In this document: piece by piece, positions 58,201-64,000 of the stretch
Position numbering within the stretch: position 1 is the first letter of the stretch
Layout of the letters: each line of letters begins with the position of its first letter
DNA from: Acanthopleura granulata
Lineage: Eukaryota; Mollusca; Polyplacophora; Chitonida; Chitonidae
Assembly: GCA_016165875.1 (NCBI GenBank)
Contig: JABBOT010000011.1
Span: 6,141,700 to 6,205,699, forward strand
Reading direction: 5' to 3'
DNA length: 64,000 nucleotides
Notes under the pieces: generated by a model
Database searches by the model: none
Told to the model about the DNA's origin: nothing
What the model saw: the letters and a program-made list of their open reading frames with translations, nothing else
Translations under genes and position numbers: made by a program

Positions 58201-59395
58201 CTTCCTTGAGGGTCCGTCTCTTCACTGCCACTTAGAGATAATCAATAAGTATTTAGCAACAGTCGCAAAGTCTTAAGATTTGAAGATTTGAGATCGGAAC
58301 AATTCTAATTCACGACAGTAGTGATTTAAAGATTTCTTTCTTGATACCGTCTTTTTATTTTTCTTAGAAAAAAAGGTAAATGCTTTCAGTTTCAGGGTAC
58401 AACAAAAGAAAGCTTGCTCTTTAGAAGTTTGTGTCTGAAATTTTGATGATAGGCCTATTATACTATTCCAAAAAAAATTAGTAGCCTAAGCAGGAAGTCG
58501 GGATTTCACACAGGTTCATTAGTAGTCTTCGTACCAGCAGTTGTGTTTCCCATAGCTATTGTAACATGATTCTTTATCCACTAATTCGTGAATGTCAGGG
58601 ATAAAACTCTTCTATGTCAGATATGAACAGACCACGTTTCAGGACCAATCTCTCCAGCGCTTTTAAACAAACCCATCCAAAAGTAGGAAGTTGTTAACAT
58701 TTGAACTGAAACAAAATGCATATGACTCCCAGAAATTTGTAGTTAAATCTCTTGACTCTGCACATTCTTTCAAACTTATACGCGACGGAAATATAGACTC
58801 AAATATTGAAATGCCCCTCAATTTTTGAGGCCTTGCTGACCCAATATGTTAGATGTTCATCCCTGGAGACCAGAAGCCCCCACCCGATGAGATCACACGC
58901 CGAGATCACTTCAGAGATCAAATTCCACAAAACAAAAACAACAAAAAAAACAAACAAAACAAACAGTTTTGAAATAATGAAAAGTGGAAATTCAACATGA
59001 CAGCTTATTTTTGAATCCATGTAGTTAATATTAAGAACGCATAATAAACATTATGCCAAGTTGGGCAAATCTGTGACGCGTTTAATTTCTTAGGCAAAGA
59101 ACTATGAACTGCAGTGCATGGATTTTATAATTTCGACTTCAGCAATAAATCGATCATGAAATTGGCTCATCTTTCTTATGTCTATTTTGTCAAGTTTCTT
59201 CAAGCAACTGTGTCATTTCTTTTATTCCTACACATGACAGCATACCTCTCACAAAAAGACGTCACAAAAACACTAAAATGCACTTTGTACCCACATTTCC
59301 AATTGTATAGCACGTGTAATTCTGAAATATTTTATTTTCAGTGTGACAGTTTTCTTTGAATATTAACATTCCTTTTCATTTTCACATCTTTGCAG

Positions 59396-59598
59396 ACGAA
59401 GATTCCAAGTTGTTGACGGAAAGCGCCGAAGGCGACGACTCGGACCCTCCGAAGTTGAAACAGCGCCGCTCGCGGACAAACTTCACACTAGAGCAGCTGA
59501 ACGAGCTTGAGAGGCTATTTGAGGAGACGCATTACCCCGATGCCTTCATGAGAGAAGAGCTGAGCCAGCGGTTGGGCTTGTCTGAGGCCAGAGTTCAG
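59396..59598 (+). CDS. SHOX: SHOX-type homeobox gene, second coding exon (homeodomain residues 1-46)
   Basis: 203 nt between acceptor TTTGCAG and donor CAG|GTCAGT. With the carried base it gives 68 codons, ending in phase 0. After an acidic lead-in ([16 protein letters not shown]) comes [11 protein letters not shown], then homeodomain helices 1 and 2 ([37 protein letters not shown]). This is essentially identical to the SHOX/SHOX2 homeodomain, with EE where vertebrate SHOX has DE. The intron falls after homeodomain residue 46, the classic paired-class position. The recognition helix (WFQNRR) must be on an exon right of the window, as it was not found before 64000. Confidence 0.95.
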
Positions 59599-60157
59599 GT
59601 CAGTTGTTGAAATGTTACAAACTCACCTGACAGGAATTCAGCTGACAATTTTGCTAATTTCAAAGCTGGAAAATTAAGTCACAGCTTATAGCTCGATTGT
59701 AGATTTAAAATGCACTCTTAAAACTATACTCCTAGATTTAACATAAAATTATGTTTTCTCAGTGATGATAGAATAGATTATGTTACTGCAACAGAATTTT
59801 ATGTATATGGACAACACAGTACCCTGTTACACGAATAAAATTATTCTGTAGGAATAACAGAAATAGTTTGTAACGTAATTAGTAGGGTAGTTTTCACCAC
59901 TATCATGATCTATTATACCCTCCAGAAAATAAGATACTCGGCCCGTGTAACAGAATAGCTTTTGGAGAGTAAAAGAAAGAATTTGGTCTTTATTATCAAA
60001 ATAGTTTTTTTTCTTTTCAGCATGGTTTTGCATAACACAATCGAAAAGATCACAAACTGTCTTTCTGTTTGCCTCTATAAGATTGTCCCTCAATCCTACC
60101 AGACTAAGTTGTGTTGTCTATATATGTTGTAAGAGTACTATAATATCGGATATGTTC

Positions 60158-60243
60158 CTTCCACCATAATGTTGGCCACCGTCATATAAGTGAAATATTC
60201 TTGAAAACGGCGTAAATCACCAATAAATAAATAAATAAATAAA
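60158..60243 (+). repeat. SINE S1 3'-end fragment in SHOX intron 2
   Basis: CCACCATAATGTTGGCCACC, ATTCTTGAAAACGGCGTAAA, CACCAATAAATAAATAAATA. Confidence 0.88.
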
Positions 60244-62159
60244 TTCACTTAGTTTCTTTATGTAACTCAGATGCCAATGAAATAATTTTCACAAATAAGT
60301 AACCGTGTATGCAAATATGAAAAGACTTGGCGCGTTCTAACACTCATTTTTAAAGTAATTATGGAATTCCGACAACTTAATCGTAATAAAAATAAGTACT
60401 TTGATATGATCGCAAGAATCGAAACCACGAGCAAATAAATATGTGCTGGGAGTACTCTTCCAGCTTTGAAACCACCAGGGACAATTTAGAAAAAAATATG
60501 TTTTGTTTGTCTAACGGTTGTCAGAATTTATGACAAGATAAAGGGACGGACATATCAAAACTGATACAAATGTACCGCACTGTGTTGCTGCTTTCCTCCT
60601 ATTTACAACACAGATATTTAGTTTTATATATGAATATTATATAATTAATTGATTTTATTTCGTAATATGTAATATCCTACAATACTACGAGCTGTCACAT
60701 GGTTGTGTGACTGCTACTGGGGCAGCCCACTGTGTCTTTCTATATACGTACTCAAACTAGTGGAAGTCATTTAGATATATCGTTATTTGAGATTATTCCT
60801 CCTGAATATAACAAAATATATCCCTTGGCCAAGACAACTGTGGGGCTTCGAGCTAACCTGGGAAACCTTTTGCCGAATGATCTAGAGGGCTAACGTTTAT
60901 TTCTGGCCATTAGGTATCTGCTTCCGACGTCGCTGGTTCCCAGAATTCCAGTTATCCGCACGGAAATTTGCGCCCAGAAGGTGTAAGTTCCATATAAGAA
61001 TAACACGGCTACATCAGTGCCGTTCACGTTAATACTTCGTCCACATTAAATACCTCGGATTATGAATCAGGTCTGTCTGAGCCGTATTTCTACACAAATG
61101 CCTGGGTGCCGCCATTGAAAATAAATTTGCTTGACTATAGCCTCCAGATCTTGAATTATGTAAATAAATGTACACAGTCTTAGAAGGTAAGGTTTCTTTT
61201 CGCCGTAAAACTTGCATTGAAAAGATAATAAATGAGTCTATGGTGGATTTCAAAACACATTTGATTCTACGCAGTAGTTAACTGGAATTCAATAAGTCTA
61301 AAAATCACGACGGTGGTATTTTCCGACTCGTTTCGTCTTAAAATGTGCATAATCCGGAAGTGCAAATTAATCTACAGATCAAAAAGCAACTATGCAGGTC
61401 TTGAGGAGTACAGACGTCACGACACTCCATTGCCCTCATTGGTCAAGCTTTGTGATTGGCGTGTTATCGCGTCATGGCAACGGAATGTCACGCCCCTGCA
61501 CGAGTTCATCCGAATGTAGACAAACTGTGCACTATTATAATAGTGCTTACATGAACTTAAAATAAATAGTTCTTTGATTCAAAGACTCGGCAGTCGTGAT
61601 TACTGCTCTATTCAAATCCTATATCCAAATGCCACTAGAAAACCATGCAGGGCGGCTCCATGACCCATTTCCAAGCAAACATGGAATTTCCCAAAGGATT
61701 ATGTACGACATTATATATATAAGTGTTCAGATTTTAAATACAGATTTTAAAGTCCATAGAATCATTCAAAGATCCATACATAGCTATAAGAATGTACAAG
61801 TAGTGTCTAGGCTGCATGGGTGCCTAGAGAAACAGTCACCATTTTCCGAAATATGCAACAAATGAAACACTGTTTATATTTCTGTCTCTTGAATTCACTT
61901 TATGATTATAAGACAGAATCGTTGCAAGTGTTTAGATCATGAATTTATTATAATGGTCAGAAAAAAGACAACTGATTCCCAGGCTTCTTTCACCTCCTCC
62001 CCCCCCCCCCTTTTGCCTTTTCTTTTTGCTCGAATCCATATGCATGTTTTCAGCGAGCTCACCTCCGTTTAGATTATTATGGACTCGGAATAATAACTCT
62101 AATGAAACAACTTCGAACCAATGACCAAAAAATTCCCCCATAATAAGAGAGAATTGCTT

Positions 62160-62720
62160 AAAAATTTCTAGTGTCATTCCCTACTAAAGAATATGAAAAA
62201 TTTTTCGATGATTTAACGTTGAGGGTTTGCCCTCTGTCTGACAGATGGAAAAAAATACCTGGCCGTCTTCCTCCAAACGGGGTCTGTTTGGGGGAATTAA
62301 TTTTGTTGAGGTACTACCAGTACAGAGCAGTGTCCGCTCGGCCAATAGATTGCTCGGTTTAGAGGCGCGCCTTGACTTAAAAGTCAACCAATGTTATCGC
62401 CAGATTAGGGAATAGGGCTGGAAAGCCGTTTAGGCTTTTTTCTTCGATATCCAAGGAACAGTGGCTAGAGAAAGAGTCCAATTACGGGAATGGATTTCAA
62501 CCAGCGAGTTATTATGGCTGGCTTTAATGCCACAATAGAGGACGTGATAGAGAGCTTACATGCTTTTCCCCATACCAAAGACCTGAGGAGCTTCTAATTT
62601 AATTTTAGCCGATACAACCCATTACAGATAACAACAATGACCTAAAGTTAATTCGATTAAGCTACATTAATTAAGGCTGATCAAAGGCGGCATAAAGTGC
62701 CCTCCAACCCGTATAACGTG
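62160..62720. promoter_or_regulatory. candidate enhancer in SHOX intron 2
   Basis: Repeat-free block with a dimeric paired-class site TAATTCGATTA (62649-62659), TTAATTAA (62667-62674), a TCF/LEF-type GATCAAAGG (62679-62687), a TALE-type CTGACAGAT (about 62238), a GGCCAAT box (62340) and a perfect palindrome TTGACTTAAAAGTCAA (62372-62387). The clustering suggests an intronic element; motif matches alone prove nothing. Confidence 0.35.
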
Positions 62721-64000
62721 GGGATAACAGGATTAAGCCGCTGGATCCACTCGGCAAGATACAACATCCCTCCCTCTCTCTTCCACCCTTCCCACCACCT
62801 TTCGCCATTATCCCTTTCACTTCCGTAACCGTACTTTGACATTTCTATGTTCAAATCTAACATTTTTCTGTCAGCATCTTGTAGAGGAAATTACCACACC
62901 CATTTTGGCATTACAACAAATTAATGGCGTGTTTGTCCGTTTACATTTTAATATGTTTCAAAAGAAAAAAGTCATCTGTTTCTAAATCATATTTTAAAAT
63001 GGGCGAAAAGCAAAAACACCCTCACACAGACAGATAGAATAGTATAGTCCCATTAACCTAAGGAAATCAAACCTTTTGCGACGTTGAGCTTTAAACATTA
63101 TATGGCGCTTTGTTCGTTCAATAAACACAGACGCAATTTTAATTTTAGATACGATTTGGCTTCTCAAACCAACTTCGCACTTTGGAACTTATATAATCCC
63201 ACATACTGGACAAAGAGCAATATGACGTTATACATAGCTAAGGAACAATGTTATATAGCATCTGATTCTCAGAAAACATTTTACTTCGCAGTCGTTTCTC
63301 TAAACAAGAAATTTTGTCATACACGAAAGAAGTAGCCTATTTCCATCACATTAGATAAACTTGCTATCAGTACAACATTAAGATATTGCTAGTATTTAGG
63401 GCCAAATATTTCAATAGTTCAATAAATTACAAATTTCGATCTCAAAATTGGTCAGGTAATTTTATATCTAGAAGTTACAGTTCTGTATATAAAGCTCACG
63501 CGTGTCTCCACACTTTCTCAGCGAGAAAACTGACATGGTTTCACTATGAGAAAATTCACTATTACCGTCGACAAAGCCAAAAACCACATATGAAAATTTT
63601 AACATTTGTTTAAAATCACGACTGGGTAATTTGTTACATTTATGATGTAGAAATGATACCTCGAACCACGAATATCTCCACATAATGGCAGCGCCTTAAT
63701 TAGTTGCAACGAGAAACTAAAATTTCACTTACAGGAAAAAAAAACTTCTCATAAATTTAATATATGAGTATAAATGAAAATATCAATGAAATTTTTCAAA
63801 ATTATGAAGTAATCTAGTATGCCGAATCTTTATTTAGAAACATTGAAGACAAAGTGAGTCTTCCTCTAACACAAACCGAAATAAAAAAAAAAAGATTAAA
63901 GTCTTAACATTTTTGAGCAGTCTTCCTCCAACATTGAAGAGTTCCACGCGATTGCAAGGCGTTAATTGGATGTAACGTTCTGCGTAATTCGCGTGCCATT

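Larger units (their letters stand above)
53436..59395 (+). other. intron 1 of the SHOX-type gene
   Basis: Contains an (ATT)n microsatellite (53818-53840), a full SINE (54982-55249), an R2 repeat (56230-56450) and a GC-richer, repeat-free block at about 57850-58200. No other exon recognised. Confidence 0.7.
59599..64000 (+). other. intron 2 of the SHOX-type gene (continues past the window)
   Basis: At least 4.4 kb. Contains a SINE end (60158-60243) and a repeat-free block at 62160-62720. No WFQNRR-type exon is present. Open frames here are short and unrecognised. Confidence 0.75.

Noticed and set aside
59600..64000. Search for the third homeobox exon (WFQNRR)
   Set aside because: No reading frame with this motif after an acceptor was found, so the exon must lie beyond the window.

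Overview
The window looks like nuclear DNA from an invertebrate animal, most likely a mollusc or another lophotrochozoan. It is AT-rich, with spliced genes, long introns and dense tRNA-derived SINEs ending in (AAAT)n tails. The species call rests on general impression and cannot be fixed from sequence alone.

Layout. (1) 776-3053, plus strand: the last four exons of a phospholipid scramblase gene; its N-terminus lies left of the window. (2) 3821-10295: a decayed Ty3/gypsy-type LTR retrotransposon with two short LTRs. A decayed DIRS-type tyrosine-recombinase retrotransposon sits inside its pol region and ends in a 75+75 nt inverted repeat. (3) 12587-35940, minus strand: a tandem cluster of small secreted proteins with one C-type lectin domain (CTLD) followed by one PAN/Apple domain. 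Three copies (A, B, D) can be rebuilt as four-exon genes with identical intron phases and an identical 77-nt second exon. They encode 229, 227 and 218 aa. A fourth copy (C) is a pseudogene. (4) 35941-53191: gene-poor DNA full of SINEs, another interspersed repeat family and minisatellites. (5) 53192 to the right edge, plus strand: the first two coding exons of a SHOX-type paired-class homeobox gene. The homeobox is interrupted after residue 46 and its last part lies beyond the window. The introns and 5' flank contain repeat-free stretches that are candidate regulatory DNA.

How parts work together. The lectin-PAN copies arose by tandem duplication. They share a strict PAN cysteine pattern but differ at the CTLD sugar/calcium tripeptide (EPD, QPD, EPN), as expected for a diversifying secreted recognition family. 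Their introns carry copy-specific minisatellites. In copy D the minisatellite unit contains the exon-2 splice donor sequence, giving a row of decoy donors. The scramblase and SHOX genes are unrelated neighbours.
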